38,640 bases of DNA from an uncultured Clostridia bacterium (GCA_946415375.1 CAMKSF010000014.1:1-38640), one strand, 5' to 3'. Counted from the stretch's first letter, positions 17,027-26,250 are shown. Notes: generated from the letters alone by a model not told the origin. Numbers and translations: made by a program.

Positions 17027-17274
17027 TCTTTTTGCACCTCCGAATTTTATTGTTTTTTGTATTTACTTTCTAAAAGTGAAATGCATCAAATGATTTTTAA
17101 AAGGATTATTATCATTTGATTTTTAGATTATAAACACGATTTATATAAACATAAATGGATATAAAACCTTTTGGTTTCAGCCGCCACCGATTTATGTTAT
17201 AAACTAATTAATTTGTCTGCTTTCAGACACGTAAAATAATTATATGAAATTATTTTAATCTATAATTCATATAA
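17027..17274 (-). promoter_or_regulatory. Structured leader before rpsM, candidate ribosomal-protein binding site
   Basis: These 248 nt hold no gene but several perfect stems: TGTCTG/CAGACA (17214-17229), CATAAAT/ATTTATG (17150-17156 with 17190-17196) enclosing AAACC-AAAA-GGTTT, and a 10-bp ATCAAATGAT/ATCATTTGAT (17085-17094 with 17111-17120). A GC-rich CGGTGGCGGCTG stands out inside the second structure. uS4 is known to repress alpha operons through a leader before rpsM in E. coli; that this region does the same is inference. Confidence 0.55.
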
Positions 17275-17388
17275 TTATCCTTGTCTTTGTTTATGTTTAG
17301 GGTTTTCGCAGATAACTCTTATTACACCCTTTCTTTTAATAACTTTGCATTTGTCGCACATTTTCTTTACTGATGGTCTTACTTTCAT
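17275..17388 (-). CDS. rpmJ: 50S ribosomal protein bL36 (zinc form)
   Basis: This 37-residue gene starts at ATG 17388 with GGTGAATAAA before it. The protein begins [14 protein letters not shown], contains RKGVIRVIC and ends NPKHKQRQG. The zinc ligands Cys11, Cys14, Cys27 and His32 are all present, so it is the C+ form. It lies between infA and rpsM, the canonical place. Confidence 0.96.
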   Translation of the reverse strand: MKVRPSVKKMCDKCKVIKRKGVIRVICENPKHKQRQG

Positions 17389-17429
17389 TTTATTCACCTC
17401 GGCTTCTTATTTTTGTTTTATAAATTCTT

Positions 17430-17648
17430 CTATTTTGCTCTCCAAGTAATTCTACCACGATTTAAATCATAAGGTGAAAGTTCTACCTTTACCTTATCTC
17501 CTGGTAAAATTTTTATGTAATTCATTCTTAATTTACCTGAAATATGAGCCAATATAATATGTCCATTTTCAAGTTCTACTTTAAAATTTGTATTAGGTAA
17601 AGCTTCTACTACTGTACCCTCTACTTCAATGGTATCTTCTTTTGCCAC
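17430..17648 (-). CDS. infA: Translation initiation factor IF-1
   Basis: IF-1 (72 residues) is a single S1/OB-fold domain that occupies the A site during initiation. [36 protein letters not shown] and [14 protein letters not shown] are the standard motifs. AAGGAGG precedes the ATG. It follows map by 99 nt and precedes rpmJ by 41 nt. Confidence 0.98.
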   Translation of the reverse strand: MAKEDTIEVEGTVVEALPNTNFKVELENGHIILAHISGKLRMNYIKILPGDKVKVELSPYDLNRGRITWRAK

Positions 17649-17747
17649 GTTTTTCCCTCCTTAAAGAGCTTTTTATATTATGTAACTTTGCTTAATAACA
17701 TATTTGTCCATAATACATAATAGCTATATTATTATATAACATTTTTT

Positions 17748-18518
17748 TTATATTGTCAATATTTTTGGCTCATTTTCTGTAATTAAAATTGTATTTTCAT
17801 AATGAGCTGCTAAAGTTCCATCTTCTGTAACTATTGTCCATCCATCATCAAGTTCTAAAATGTTAGGTTTTCCTTGTATTACCATAGGTTCTATTGCAAG
17901 TGTCATACCTGGTTCAAGTCTTGGTCCTCTTCCTGCTTTTCCATAGTTTGGGATTTCTGGAGCCTCATGCATTTCTCTTCCAATTCCATGTCCTTCAAAT
18001 TCTCTTACTACTGAATATCCATTTTCTCTTACAAATTCACCTATTGCATGAGATATATCTCCTATTCTATTACCTGGTTTTGCATATTTTATTCCTTCAA
18101 AAAAAGCGGCTTTTGTTACATCTACTAGTCTTTGTGCATCTTTTGATGTTTTTCCTCCACATATAAAAGTACGAGCTGCATCACCATTAAATCCATTTTT
18201 TAATATAACTGTATCAACACTTACTAAATCTCCATCTTTAATAATCTTATTCTTCACAGGAACTCCATGAATTACTTCATCATTTACAGAAATACATGTT
18301 GCATATTTATATGGTGGTACTCCTTTTATTCCTGGATCATACCCTATTTGTGCTGGTATTCCTCCTAAATTTCTCATTATTTTTTCTGCTCTTCTATCTA
18401 GTTCAAATGTTGAGATTCCGGCTTTTACCTCTTTTTCTAATTCTTCATAGAATTTTGCAACTATTTTGCAAACATCTTCCATTAATTTTATTTCTTTTTC
18501 AGACTTTATTGAAATCAT
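17748..18518 (-). CDS. map: Type I methionine aminopeptidase
   Basis: The enzyme removes the initiator Met from nascent proteins. The five metal ligands are seen in VSVDTV (Asp), NGDAARTF (Asp), EGHGIGREMHE (His), LAIEPM (Glu) and AHYENTI (Glu). I start it at ATG 18518 (MISIKSEKEIKLM, GAGGGAAGAA upstream), the usual start of the family. The in-frame ATG at 18539 lies only about 6 nt from the transcription start expected from the promoter at 18553-18581, and its AAGGTG would be at the very mRNA end. It is the first gene of the alpha-operon transcript. Confidence 0.95.
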   Translation of the reverse strand: MISIKSEKEIKLMEDVCKIVAKFYEELEKEVKAGISTFELDRRAEKIMRNLGGIPAQIGYDPGIKGVPPYKYATCISVNDEVIHGVPVKNKIIKDGDLVSVDTVILKNGFNGDAARTFICGGKTSKDAQRLVDVTKAAFFEGIKYAKPGNRIGDISHAIGEFVRENGYSVVREFEGHGIGREMHEAPEIPNYGKAGRGPRLEPGMTLAIEPMVIQGKPNILELDDGWTIVTEDGTLAAHYENTILITENEPKILTI

Positions 18519-18552
18519 TTCTTCCCTCGCTATTCCCATTTTTCACCTTTTT

Positions 18553-18581
18553 ATTGTACTACTTTTTTAGGATTTTGTCAA
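18553..18581 (-). promoter_or_regulatory. Promoter of the map-infA-rpmJ-alpha operon
   Basis: TTGACA (18576-18581) and TACAAT (18553-18558) are 17 nt apart on the minus strand. The -35 box overlaps the end of the T-tract of the preceding terminator. It explains how the alpha genes are expressed although a terminated surface-protein gene separates them from adk. Confidence 0.8.
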
Positions 18582-18584
18582 TAA

Positions 18585-18606
18585 AAAGAGTGGCAAAATG
18601 CCACTT
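18585..18606 (-). terminator. Terminator of the adk/pilin-FGE unit
   Basis: On the minus strand AGTGGCATTTTGCCACT is followed by CTTTTTATTG. The 7-bp GC-rich stem lies 33 nt after the stop at 18639. Confidence 0.85.
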
Positions 18607-18638
18607 AAATATGTGTTATTTAAACTTTTCATTATCTT

Positions 18639-20234
18639 TCATTGAGCAAGAATTACACGAAATGAAGTATATGCGCTAAAATCACTTCCATTATCTTTGC
18701 TCGTATAAAAGATTCCTGCTTTACTATTATTTGAGTAAAATCCACCAGCTCTAAAAAATGCTCTACTCGTTTCTGTGTAACTAGCATAATCTAAAAACCA
18801 ATTAGCCAAACTACTAACATCATAAATCTCTTTTGTTGCTTCTCCTACTTTGCCCACATCATAAAAATAATTTTCCGAATTTATATTTGATCCAATACTA
18901 TATATTGTTATATACTCCGTACTTACATAATTATTGTTTGAGTCTTTAGCATTTGCTGTCATTTTTAGTCCGTTATCCGCCTCTTCTATTTTCTCAATAT
19001 TTCCTAATGTATCAAATGCTGCTAAATATTCGTAACATCCTCCTGATAAATCGTATACACCATGCAAATTTCCTGTTGAGCTTGATTTTTTTCCTATTTC
19101 TCCAGTATATTGTTGATCTATTGGTGGAAGATTTGTCTCTGTGTCTACTGAATAAATCGAATTAAATATTTTGTTTGAACCTATTCCTCTTCCTGCACCT
19201 GTATATTTCTCTGAGCATTGATTTACACTTACCTCATTTCCATTTCTTCCATACTGACTATGAGTTAAATAGACTACTGCTCCCCATTCACTTTTTTTCA
19301 TCAAATGACTTTCTTTTGCTCTATCATATTTGTAAGAATTAACATAACTATTTCCAATCACTATATACGCCCAACTTGTTATATTAGGTTTACTAACTGC
19401 CCTTATTCTATTACTATTTGAATTAGTTATTTCTATATTTCCTCCTCCGTCAAATTTTTGTTCCCATGAATTACTTGTTGTATTAAAAAGTTCTTTCCCC
19501 ATTTCATATTTTGCTACCCAAAATCCGCTTAATTTATTCTTCCATCCTCCATTATCTACATTATCATCAAAAGCTGGATGGACTATGTATTGTTTTCCAT
19601 TTTGTGTTACTGTATTAACTTCAGAATCTAATGTTATTTGTCTTTCTTCTGAATTAATTGTCTTGGTAATAAGATTCCCATCTTTGTCAACCATTCCTCT
19701 TCCATCAAAATATCCAACAACGTGATTTCTTTTTTCATTGTCCCAATAAGTTATTCTATATGCAAACCTTGGTATCCAAACAAAATAACTTCCATCTGCT
19801 GTATTTTTTGCATTAGCCCATTTACTTGTTGTGTTATCTTCTTTTCCAGAAATAGCTTTATAATTATACCATTCACTATCTTGTGTCGGTGTAAATTCTG
19901 TTCCATCGTCTCTCCAAGCAACCTTTTCAAAACCAGTATACATATTTGGTGTATTTGGAATTGATGTTACTGTATTTGTATTCCCCTGTAACCATATTAC
20001 TTCTATGGTTCCATATTTAGTTGAAAATTGTAAATTTTCATTAATTGCTTCATTATACACCTGCTCTGCATCTTTCTCATAGCTTAGCTTTATCTTCTCA
20101 AATTGTGAATCAATTTGTGTTTCTTTATTCTTAAAGCTTACTGCTACTCCTGTAACAACTACTAAAAAGAATAGCGCTGATAGAAGTACAAATAAGGCAA
20201 CTGAACCTCTTTCATTTTTTAATATCTTTTGCAT
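18639..20234 (-). CDS. Pilin-like anchored protein with FGE/C-type-lectin-like domain
   Basis: This 531-residue surface protein starts MQKILKNERGSVALFVLLSA, a basic leader followed at once by a long hydrophobic helix, as in pilin- or TadE-like proteins. After a charged helix the body contains SYFVWIPRFAYRITYW, GFWVAKYEMG, LHGVYDLSGGCYEYL and a C-terminal FRAGGFYSNNSK...TSFRVIL. The order VYDxxGxxxEY, then RxGG, then FRV is that of the formylglycine-generating-enzyme/C-type-lectin fold. The FGE catalytic cysteines are not evident, so a binding role is more likely than catalysis. AAGGAGATAAAAT precedes the ATG, 12 nt after adk, so it is co-transcribed with adk. The ligand is unknown. Confidence 0.85.
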   Translation of the reverse strand: MQKILKNERGSVALFVLLSALFFLVVVTGVAVSFKNKETQIDSQFEKIKLSYEKDAEQVYNEAINENLQFSTKYGTIEVIWLQGNTNTVTSIPNTPNMYTGFEKVAWRDDGTEFTPTQDSEWYNYKAISGKEDNTTSKWANAKNTADGSYFVWIPRFAYRITYWDNEKRNHVVGYFDGRGMVDKDGNLITKTINSEERQITLDSEVNTVTQNGKQYIVHPAFDDNVDNGGWKNKLSGFWVAKYEMGKELFNTTSNSWEQKFDGGGNIEITNSNSNRIRAVSKPNITSWAYIVIGNSYVNSYKYDRAKESHLMKKSEWGAVVYLTHSQYGRNGNEVSVNQCSEKYTGAGRGIGSNKIFNSIYSVDTETNLPPIDQQYTGEIGKKSSSTGNLHGVYDLSGGCYEYLAAFDTLGNIEKIEEADNGLKMTANAKDSNNNYVSTEYITIYSIGSNINSENYFYDVGKVGEATKEIYDVSSLANWFLDYASYTETSRAFFRAGGFYSNNSKAGIFYTSKDNGSDFSAYTSFRVILAQ

Positions 20235-20246
20235 ATTTTATCTCCT

Positions 20247-20897
20247 TTATCTTATGAAGTTTTTTATTTCTTCTACTATATCCTTTGGTGCTTTATTAGA
20301 TTCTACGATATGTACAATTCCTTTTTTGTTATAATATTCTATTAGAGGTGCTGTTTGTGAAAAATATGTATCTAGTCTTTTCTTTATAGCCACTTCATCA
20401 CTATCATCTTCTCTTTGTAATATTTCACTTCCACATTTATCACATATTCCAGGTACCTTTGTTGGTTTGCTTACTAAATTATATATTTCTTTACATCCTG
20501 AATTTGAACATATTCTCCTATTTGTTATTCTTGACATTATTTCTTCCATTTCAAGTGTTAAATTAATAGCATATTCAACTTTTTTAGAGTTTTCTTCTAA
20601 TATTCTATCTAATTCTTCAGCTTGTTCAATATTTCTTGGATATCCATCTAATATAAAGCCATTATCACAGTCAGATTCATTTAGTCTTGATTTTACCATT
20701 GCATTTGTTACTTCATCTGGTACTAAATTTCCGTCGTTTATATATTTTGAAGCTATTTGTCCTAATTCTGTTCCTTCTTTAATATTTTTTCTGAATATAT
20801 CTCCTGTTGAAATATGTGGAATATTTAACTCTTCTTTTAATATTCCTGCAACTGTTCCTTTTCCTGTGCCTTGTGCACCCATCATAACTATATTCAT
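20247..20897 (-). CDS. adk: Adenylate kinase, zinc-LID type
   Basis: Adenylate kinase converts AMP + ATP to 2 ADP. The P-loop GAQGTGKGT is at residues 7-15, DGYPRNIEQA marks the NMP-binding part, and the LID carries four cysteines (130, 135, 152, 155), the zinc-binding Gram-positive form. The start is ATG 20897, with AAAGGAG 8 nt upstream; the in-frame GTG at 20903 is too close to that site. Length 216 is normal. It has its own promoter, so it is separated from secY transcriptionally. Confidence 0.97.
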   Translation of the reverse strand: MNIVMMGAQGTGKGTVAGILKEELNIPHISTGDIFRKNIKEGTELGQIASKYINDGNLVPDEVTNAMVKSRLNESDCDNGFILDGYPRNIEQAEELDRILEENSKKVEYAINLTLEMEEIMSRITNRRICSNSGCKEIYNLVSKPTKVPGICDKCGSEILQREDDSDEVAIKKRLDTYFSQTAPLIEYYNKKGIVHIVESNKAPKDIVEEIKNFIR

Positions 20898-20941
20898 ACT
20901 CACAACTCCTTTATTTTTATTTTAATGGCATTTATGATTAA

Positions 20942-20970
20942 ATTGTATATCTTTTTCCACTTTTTGTCAA
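20942..20970 (-). promoter_or_regulatory. Promoter of adk
   Basis: TTGACA (20965-20970) and TACAAT (20942-20947) with 17-nt spacing on the minus strand, the same hexamer pair as the map promoter. It lies between the secY terminator and adk. Confidence 0.8.
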
Positions 20971-20996
20971 TATGTTGTGTATAAAAGAAATAAGGT

Positions 20997-21034
20997 AAAA
21001 AAAAACATCTATCAAAATTGATAAATGCTTTTTT
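20997..21034 (-). terminator. Terminator after secY
   Basis: On the minus strand CATTTATCAA and TTGATAGATG form a 10-bp stem (one G-U), flanked by A7 and followed by TTTTTTTTTA. It closes the S10-spc transcript 8 nt after the secY stop. Confidence 0.8.
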
Positions 21035-21042
21035 TATATAAC

Positions 21043-22371
21043 TTACTCCAAGAATCCTTTGTAGTGTCTCATTACTAGTTGAGATTCTAATTGTTGTATT
21101 GTTTCTAACGCAACACCTACAACGATTAATACTGCAGTTCCTCCAAAAGTAATATTCAAACTTGTAAATCTTAGTAGCATTGGAAGTATAGCGATAATTG
21201 CTAAATAAATTCCTCCAAATAATGTTATTTTAGAAATTACAGATGATAAATATTCTGTTGTTGGTTTTCCTGCTCTAATTCCTGGTATAAATCCACCATT
21301 CTTTTTAATATTTGTTGACATTTCAGCTGGATTCATCATTGCATATGTATAGAAATATGTAAATCCTAAAATTAATAGTAAGTATACAATTGCGTTTGCA
21401 ACTGTAAATCCTACGCCAACACTTGCATCTGATGTTGCCACTGAAAATTTATATACTCCTGCCCAAAATCCTGTTGCTGTTTGAATTTCTTTATTGAAAA
21501 ACGAAATTACTATTGCTGGAAATGTCATAAATGCTGAGGCAAAGATTATTGGCATAACTCCTGCCATTGCAAGTTTCAATGGAATATGAGTATTTTGTGC
21601 TCCCATCATCTTTCTTCCAACAACTCTTTTTGAATATTGTACAGGTATTCTTCTTTCTGCAAGTTGCATATATACTACTGCAGCAATTAATATGATTGCT
21701 CCAATTAATATTGCTAGTGCAATTAAGAATCCTGTTGTACTAAATCCTTCTCCAGTAACAATTAAATTCCACATTGTTACTAGTGCAGATGGCATTCTTG
21801 AAATAATACCAACAAAGATTATCATTGAAATACCATTTCCTACACCTTTGTTTGTGATTTGTTCTCCAAGCCAAATAAGAAGTGAAGTCCCTGCAACAAA
21901 TCCTGCTATTACCATCGCACCTGTTAATAATCCAGGTTTAATGAATACTTGTACAGATGTATTTCTACTATATGTAAAATATAATCCTAATCCTTCTATT
22001 AAAGCTAATACTAATGTTAGTATTTTAGTATATTTGTTTATTTTTTGTCTTCCTTCTTCTCCACCTTCTTTTGTTAATTTTTCTAATGCTGGAATTACAA
22101 ATCCTAATAATTGGATTATAATTGAGGCATTAATATAAGGTGTTATTGACATCGCAAATATAGAGAATCTTGCAAAAGCTCCTCCTGAAATTAAATTAAT
22201 TAATCCAGCTATACCTGAATTATTTGACATTGCTTCATCTAATGCTAAAGCATCTACTCCAGGTACACTAATGTAACATCCTAATCTAAATATTACAATT
22301 AAAATTATTGTATATATTATTTTTTTCCTTAGTTCAGGTGTTTTCCAAGCATTTTTAATTGTTTTAAACAA
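21043..22371 (-). CDS. secY: Protein translocase subunit SecY
   Basis: This 442-residue membrane channel subunit has ten predicted helices. The N-terminal FRLGCYISVPGVDA, the plug-region GGAFARFSIFAMSITPYINA, and cytosolic-loop ARRIPVQYSKRVVG and IPGIRAGKPT motifs are conserved. SecYEG moves unfolded proteins across the membrane with SecA, and serves the exported proteins at the ends of this window. It begins one base after the rplO stop. Confidence 0.98.
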   Translation of the reverse strand: MFKTIKNAWKTPELRKKIIYTIILIVIFRLGCYISVPGVDALALDEAMSNNSGIAGLINLISGGAFARFSIFAMSITPYINASIIIQLLGFVIPALEKLTKEGGEEGRQKINKYTKILTLVLALIEGLGLYFTYSRNTSVQVFIKPGLLTGAMVIAGFVAGTSLLIWLGEQITNKGVGNGISMIIFVGIISRMPSALVTMWNLIVTGEGFSTTGFLIALAILIGAIILIAAVVYMQLAERRIPVQYSKRVVGRKMMGAQNTHIPLKLAMAGVMPIIFASAFMTFPAIVISFFNKEIQTATGFWAGVYKFSVATSDASVGVGFTVANAIVYLLLILGFTYFYTYAMMNPAEMSTNIKKNGGFIPGIRAGKPTTEYLSSVISKITLFGGIYLAIIAILPMLLRFTSLNITFGGTAVLIVVGVALETIQQLESQLVMRHYKGFLE

Positions 22372-22372
22372 C

Positions 22373-22807
22373 TTAAATCACCTCAGCCTTTCCGCCTAAA
22401 GCTTCTATTTTTTCCTTTGCTGCTGCTGTAAATCTAGTAGCTTTAACATTTAATTTTTTATCTAATTTTCCTGTAGCTAGTACTACAATTCCATCATTTA
22501 TTTTTCCTATAATTCTTTCCTCAAGTAATGTCTCAGCTGTAACATCTGTTGCTTTACTCTTATTAAGCATTGTTAATGTTACTTCTGTGTAAGTTTTAGC
22601 ATGAATATTTGTAAATCCTCTTTTTGGTAATCTTCTATATAATGGTGTTTGACCACCTTCAAATCCACGTCTAACTCCACCACCAGATCTTGCTTTTTGA
22701 CCTTTATGTCCTCTTCCAGAAGTTTTACCATTTCCAGAACCAGTTCCACGTCCTACTCTATTTGCCTTTTTTTTGTTCATAGATGGTTTTAATTCTTCAA
22801 TCTTCAT
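22373..22807 (-). CDS. rplO: 50S ribosomal protein uL15
   Basis: uL15 (144 residues) is a late-assembly 50S protein. The Gly/Arg-rich N-terminus ([40 protein letters not shown]) and the globular C-terminus are typical. AGGAGGTGCAAAACCAAA precedes the ATG. It directly follows rpsE; rpmD, usually between these two, is absent. Confidence 0.98.
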   Translation of the reverse strand: MKIEELKPSMNKKKANRVGRGTGSGNGKTSGRGHKGQKARSGGGVRRGFEGGQTPLYRRLPKRGFTNIHAKTYTEVTLTMLNKSKATDVTAETLLEERIIGKINDGIVVLATGKLDKKLNVKATRFTAAAKEKIEALGGKAEVI

Positions 22808-22876
22808 TTTGGTTTTGCACCTCCTTGTTATGAATTTTATATTATTTCTCTTAAAAAATCAATATTATTTTCAAAA

Positions 22877-23365
22877 TTATAATATCTCTGAAACTTTTTT
22901 ACCACGCTTTGCTGCAACTTGCTCAACAGTTTGCATTGATTTTAGTCCTTCCATAGTTGCATATACAACATTTCTTGGATTATTTGTTCCAATAACTTTT
23001 GTACGTATATTTTGATATCCTGCAAGCTCTAATACTGGTCTTACACTACCACCAGCAATAAGTCCTGTACCAACATCAGCAGGTTTTAATAATACGTTTG
23101 CACTACCAAATTTTCCTATAAATTCATGAGGTACTGTTGTGTTTACAATAGGAACTTCTATTAAATTCTTTTTAGCTTCTTGGATAGCTTTCTTTATAGC
23201 ATCTGGAACTTCAGCTGCTTTACCATTTCCAACACCTACATGACCATTTCCGTCACCAACAACAACAACTGCACTAAATCTAAAGTTTCTACCACCTTTT
23301 ACAACTTTTGCAACTCTGCTGATAGCAACAACTTTTTCTTTTAATTCATTTTCTTGCTTTTCCAT
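22877..23365 (-). CDS. rpsE: 30S ribosomal protein uS5
   Basis: uS5 (162 residues) lies at the mRNA entry site and affects decoding fidelity. The motifs [40 protein letters not shown] and [15 protein letters not shown] are conserved. The gap to rplO is only 69 nt, which leaves no room for rpmD. Confidence 0.98.
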   Translation of the reverse strand: MEKQENELKEKVVAISRVAKVVKGGRNFRFSAVVVVGDGNGHVGVGNGKAAEVPDAIKKAIQEAKKNLIEVPIVNTTVPHEFIGKFGSANVLLKPADVGTGLIAGGSVRPVLELAGYQNIRTKVIGTNNPRNVVYATMEGLKSMQTVEQVAAKRGKKVSEIL

Positions 23366-23391
23366 GTAAATTTCTTTACCCTCCTTTTTAA

Positions 23392-23751
23392 TTAGAATTT
23401 TAATCCATTTTCTCTAGCTGCTTCTGCTAATTCTTTAACAACACCGTGGTATATATATCCTCCACGATCAAAAACTACTTCTGTAATATTTTTTTCTGTA
23501 GCTCTTTTTGCAATTAAAGCTCCAACTTCTTTAGCAGCTTCTATGTTAGCATGTTTTGTTTTTACAGCTTTATCTAATGTTGATGCACTAACTAATGTCA
23601 TTCCTTGAACATCATCTATGATTTGTGCATATATATTTGTATTACTTCTATATATACATAATCTTGGTCTGTCAGCTGTTCCACTTATTTTTGTTCTAAC
23701 TCTTTTATGTCTTCTTGCTCTTTCTAATTTTCTATCTGTCTTTGAAACCAT
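23392..23751 (-). CDS. rplR: 50S ribosomal protein uL18
   Basis: uL18 (119 residues) binds 5S rRNA with uL5 in the central protuberance. [20 protein letters not shown] and [20 protein letters not shown] are the family motifs. GGAGAAATAAA precedes the ATG; normal spc-operon position. Confidence 0.98.
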   Translation of the reverse strand: MVSKTDRKLERARRHKRVRTKISGTADRPRLCIYRSNTNIYAQIIDDVQGMTLVSASTLDKAVKTKHANIEAAKEVGALIAKRATEKNITEVVFDRGGYIYHGVVKELAEAARENGLKF

Positions 23752-23785
23752 TTTATTTCTCCTTTCTTGAAATTCAATGTTTTAA

Positions 23786-24322
23786 TTATTTACCTGTCTT
23801 ACCAACCTTACGTCTAATAACTTCTTCAGCATATTTAATTCCTTTTCCTCTATAAACTTCAGGTGGTCTCTTTGTTCTTATTTCTGCTGCTACTTGACCA
23901 ACTTGTTCTTTATCAATTCCTTTTACTATAATAGTGTTTGGGTCTGGAACATCAAAAGAAATTCCTGTTGGTGCTTTATATATAACTGGGTGTGAATAGC
24001 CAAGTGAAAGGTTTAAATCATTTCCTCTCTTTTGAGCTCTATAACCTACACCATTAATTTGTAATTCTCTTGTGAATTCTTTTTGTACACCTTCTATCAT
24101 ATTGTTTACTAGAGTTCTAGATAAACCATGTAAACTTCTATGTAATCTTTCTTCACTATGTCTTTCAAAAGTAATTTTTCCTTCTTCAAATTTTATAGTG
24201 ATTTCTGGATTGATATCTCTTTCTAGTGTACCTTTTGGTCCCTTTACAGTAATATGTTGTCCATCTAATTTAACTTCTACTCCTTCTGGTACTGTAATAG
24301 GTTTATTTCCTATTCTTGACAT
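23786..24322 (-). CDS. rplF: 50S ribosomal protein uL6
   Basis: uL6 (178 residues) lies near the factor-binding site of the 50S subunit. MSRIGNKPITVPEGVEVKLD, NGVGYRAQKRGNDLNLSLGY and the C-terminal KGIKYAEEVIRRKVGKTGK are typical. AAGGAGG precedes the ATG. Confidence 0.98.
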   Translation of the reverse strand: MSRIGNKPITVPEGVEVKLDGQHITVKGPKGTLERDINPEITIKFEEGKITFERHSEERLHRSLHGLSRTLVNNMIEGVQKEFTRELQINGVGYRAQKRGNDLNLSLGYSHPVIYKAPTGISFDVPDPNTIIVKGIDKEQVGQVAAEIRTKRPPEVYRGKGIKYAEEVIRRKVGKTGK

Positions 24323-24362
24323 TTTGGATTTTCCTCCTTCTTTTATATTTACATCTTTATTA

Positions 24363-24761
24363 TTACCAAATATAAGCTAAAACTTCTCCACCTACACCAG
24401 CTTCTCTAGCTTCTTTGTCTGTCATAAGACCTTTAGATGTAGAAATTATTGCTATACCTAATCCATTAAGAACTTTAGGTAATTCTTCTTTATTTGCATA
24501 AACTTTTAATCCTGGTTTACTTATTCTTTTTAAACCATCAATTACTTTTGCACCTTTTTCTCCATATTTTAGAGTAATTCTTATTGTTCCTTGTGCATTA
24601 TCATTTATTTGTTCAAATGATTTAATATATCCTTCTCTGTATAAAATCTCAGCTATACCAACTTTCATTTTTGAAGCAGGTACATCTACAGTTTTATGTT
24701 TAGAAGTATTTGCATTTCTTATTCTTGTTAGCATATCTGCTATTGGATCTGTAGTGTTCAT
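24363..24761 (-). CDS. rpsH: 30S ribosomal protein uS8
   Basis: uS8 (132 residues) binds the 16S central domain; in E. coli it represses the spc operon. The start is ATG 24761 ([18 protein letters not shown]), with AAGGAGG 6 nt upstream. The longer frame to 24797 adds a basic peptide without a binding site. The C-terminal [20 protein letters not shown] is the family signature. Confidence 0.97.
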   Translation of the reverse strand: MNTTDPIADMLTRIRNANTSKHKTVDVPASKMKVGIAEILYREGYIKSFEQINDNAQGTIRITLKYGEKGAKVIDGLKRISKPGLKVYANKEELPKVLNGLGIAIISTSKGLMTDKEAREAGVGGEVLAYIW

Positions 24762-24790
24762 TACTAACCTCCTTTTTCTTTTTTTATATA

Positions 24791-24976
24791 TTACCAACTA
24801 GCTTTTTTTACTCCAGGAATTTCGCCTTTATTAGCTAATTCTCTGAAACAAATACGACAAATTCCGTATTTTCTGATATATCCGTGTGGTCTTCCACATA
24901 ATTTACATCTGTTATATTCTCTTGTTTTGTATTTTTGTGGTTTTTGTTGTTTTACTTTCATTGACATTTTTGCCAT
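24791..24976 (-). CDS. rpsZ: 30S ribosomal protein uS14, zinc-binding type Z
   Basis: At 61 residues this is the short uS14 with an intact zinc site at Cys24, Cys27, Cys40 and Cys43 ([20 protein letters not shown]). It sits in the 30S head. AAGGAGGAATTGTTCA precedes the ATG. Position between rplE and rpsH is standard. Confidence 0.97.
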   Translation of the reverse strand: MAKMSMKVKQQKPQKYKTREYNRCKLCGRPHGYIRKYGICRICFRELANKGEIPGVKKASW

Positions 24977-24990
24977 TGAACAATTCCTCC

Positions 24991-25536
24991 TTATTTTTGA
25001 GTTTTGAATGGCATTCCTAATAATCTTAATAACTCTCTAGCTTCTTCATCAGTTTCAGCTGTAGTTACAAAAATTATATCCATTCCTCTTAGTTTATCTA
25101 CTTTATCATATTCGATTTCTGGGAATATTAATTGTTCTTTTAATCCCATAGAGTAATTTCCTCTACCATCAAAAGAATCTGGTGACATTCCTCTAAAATC
25201 TCTAACTCTTGGAAGTGCAACATTGAATAGTTTATATGCAAAATCATACATTTTATCTTTTCTTAATGTTACTTTGCATCCTAAATCTTGCCCTTCTCTT
25301 ATTTTAAATGCCGCAATTGATTTTTTAGCTTTTGTTACAATAGGTTTTTGTCCTGTAATTTGAGCTAATTCTTTCATTGCATTTTCTAATGCTTTAGGAT
25401 TTTCCCTTGTATCTCCTAAACCAATATTTATAACTATTTTATCTAATTTTGGAACTTGCATTGTAGATTTGTATTCAAACTTTTTTGTTAAAGCTGGAAC
25501 AACTTGTTTTTCATATAGTTCTTTTAATGCATTCAT
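24991..25536 (-). CDS. rplE: 50S ribosomal protein uL5
   Basis: uL5 (181 residues) binds 5S rRNA and contacts P-site t[34 protein letters not shown] and [20 protein letters not shown] are the family motifs. AAGGAGGAACTATTTA precedes the ATG. Confidence 0.98.
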   Translation of the reverse strand: MNALKELYEKQVVPALTKKFEYKSTMQVPKLDKIVINIGLGDTRENPKALENAMKELAQITGQKPIVTKAKKSIAAFKIREGQDLGCKVTLRKDKMYDFAYKLFNVALPRVRDFRGMSPDSFDGRGNYSMGLKEQLIFPEIEYDKVDKLRGMDIIFVTTAETDEEARELLRLLGMPFKTQK

Positions 25537-25560
25537 TAAATAGTTCCTCCTTTCATATTA

Positions 25561-25869
25561 TTACTTTATTTCTGCTCCACATTTTTTACAAATACGAACT
25601 TTTTTATCATTTTCTGTCTTATATCCAATTCTTGTAGCTTTGCCACATTTTGGACATACAACATTTACTATACTGCTATGTACTGGAAATTCTGATGGTA
25701 CTATTCCACCTTCTTCTCCTGCTTTTCTTGGCTTAACGTGTTTTTTTCTTATATTTACACCTTTAACAACTATTTTTTCTGTTTTAGGTATAACTTCTAA
25801 AACTTCACCAGTTTTTCCTTTATCATTTCCTGATAAAACAATAACTTTGTCGCCTTTTTTAAGTTTCAT
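25561..25869 (-). CDS. rplX: 50S ribosomal protein uL24
   Basis: uL24 (102 residues) starts 50S assembly. The N-terminal KOW motif (KGDKVIVLSGNDKGKTGEVL) is followed by the GVNIRKKHVKP strand. Two C-terminal CxxC pairs (CPKCG near 74, CKKCG near 95) suggest bound zinc, as in some clostridial homologues. Upstream it adjoins ORF111 rather than rplN, which is unusual. Confidence 0.97.
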   Translation of the reverse strand: MKLKKGDKVIVLSGNDKGKTGEVLEVIPKTEKIVVKGVNIRKKHVKPRKAGEEGGIVPSEFPVHSSIVNVVCPKCGKATRIGYKTENDKKVRICKKCGAEIK

Positions 25870-25901
25870 TTAAGGTTTCCCTCCTTCTTTTATTATTTTG
25901 G

Positions 25902-26237
25902 TTATCTTTCCAATGTATCATTTTGATCGTGACCATTTATTCTATCTGAATGATTTATAGAATTTTGTTTATTAAATATTTCTTGCTCTATATTAGTCAA
26001 TCCTTCCCATGTACATTCCCTACCATCAAATCCTTGATAATAATTTACACCTTTTTTTGTATATAGATATACTACTCTGACTTCACAGAGCGTAATAGCA
26101 AAACCATCTTTAGCTATTGGTTTTGGTCCATCCCAAGGATCTGCTTTTGTACTAACCAATGTAGGATTATCTTTTATTGCTTGATTGTATTGTTCTGCGA
26201 ATAATTGCAAAGTTTGCTGTTTGCTTTCATTTTCCAT
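25902..26237 (-). CDS. Small unknown protein (ORF111) inside the spc operon
   Basis: This 111-residue protein lies between rplN and rplX, where no gene is normally found. The start has AGGAGGAT 6 nt upstream, so it is likely translated. The N-terminal half is helical and polar (QTLQLFAEQYNQAIKDNP). The middle contains ITLCEVRVVYLYTKKGVNYY and QGFDGRECTWEGL, suggesting a small beta-rich fold. No signal peptide, membrane helix or known family is seen. It follows directly after a 68-bp relic of the rplN 3' end. Co-transcription with ribosomal genes is expected because no terminator separates them. Confidence 0.72.
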   Translation of the reverse strand: MENESKQQTLQLFAEQYNQAIKDNPTLVSTKADPWDGPKPIAKDGFAITLCEVRVVYLYTKKGVNYYQGFDGRECTWEGLTNIEQEIFNKQNSINHSDRINGHDQNDTLER

Positions 26238-26250
26238 AGAATCATCCTCC

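Noticed and set aside
17170..17200. Shared 9-mer CGGTGGCGG between the rpsM leader and the 19-bp repeat
   Set aside because: In the repeat it encodes glycines; one short GC-rich match is not evidence of common origin.
18639..20234. Target protein of a diversity-generating retroelement
   Set aside because: The C-terminal fold is of a kind used by such systems, but no reverse transcriptase or template repeat is in the window.
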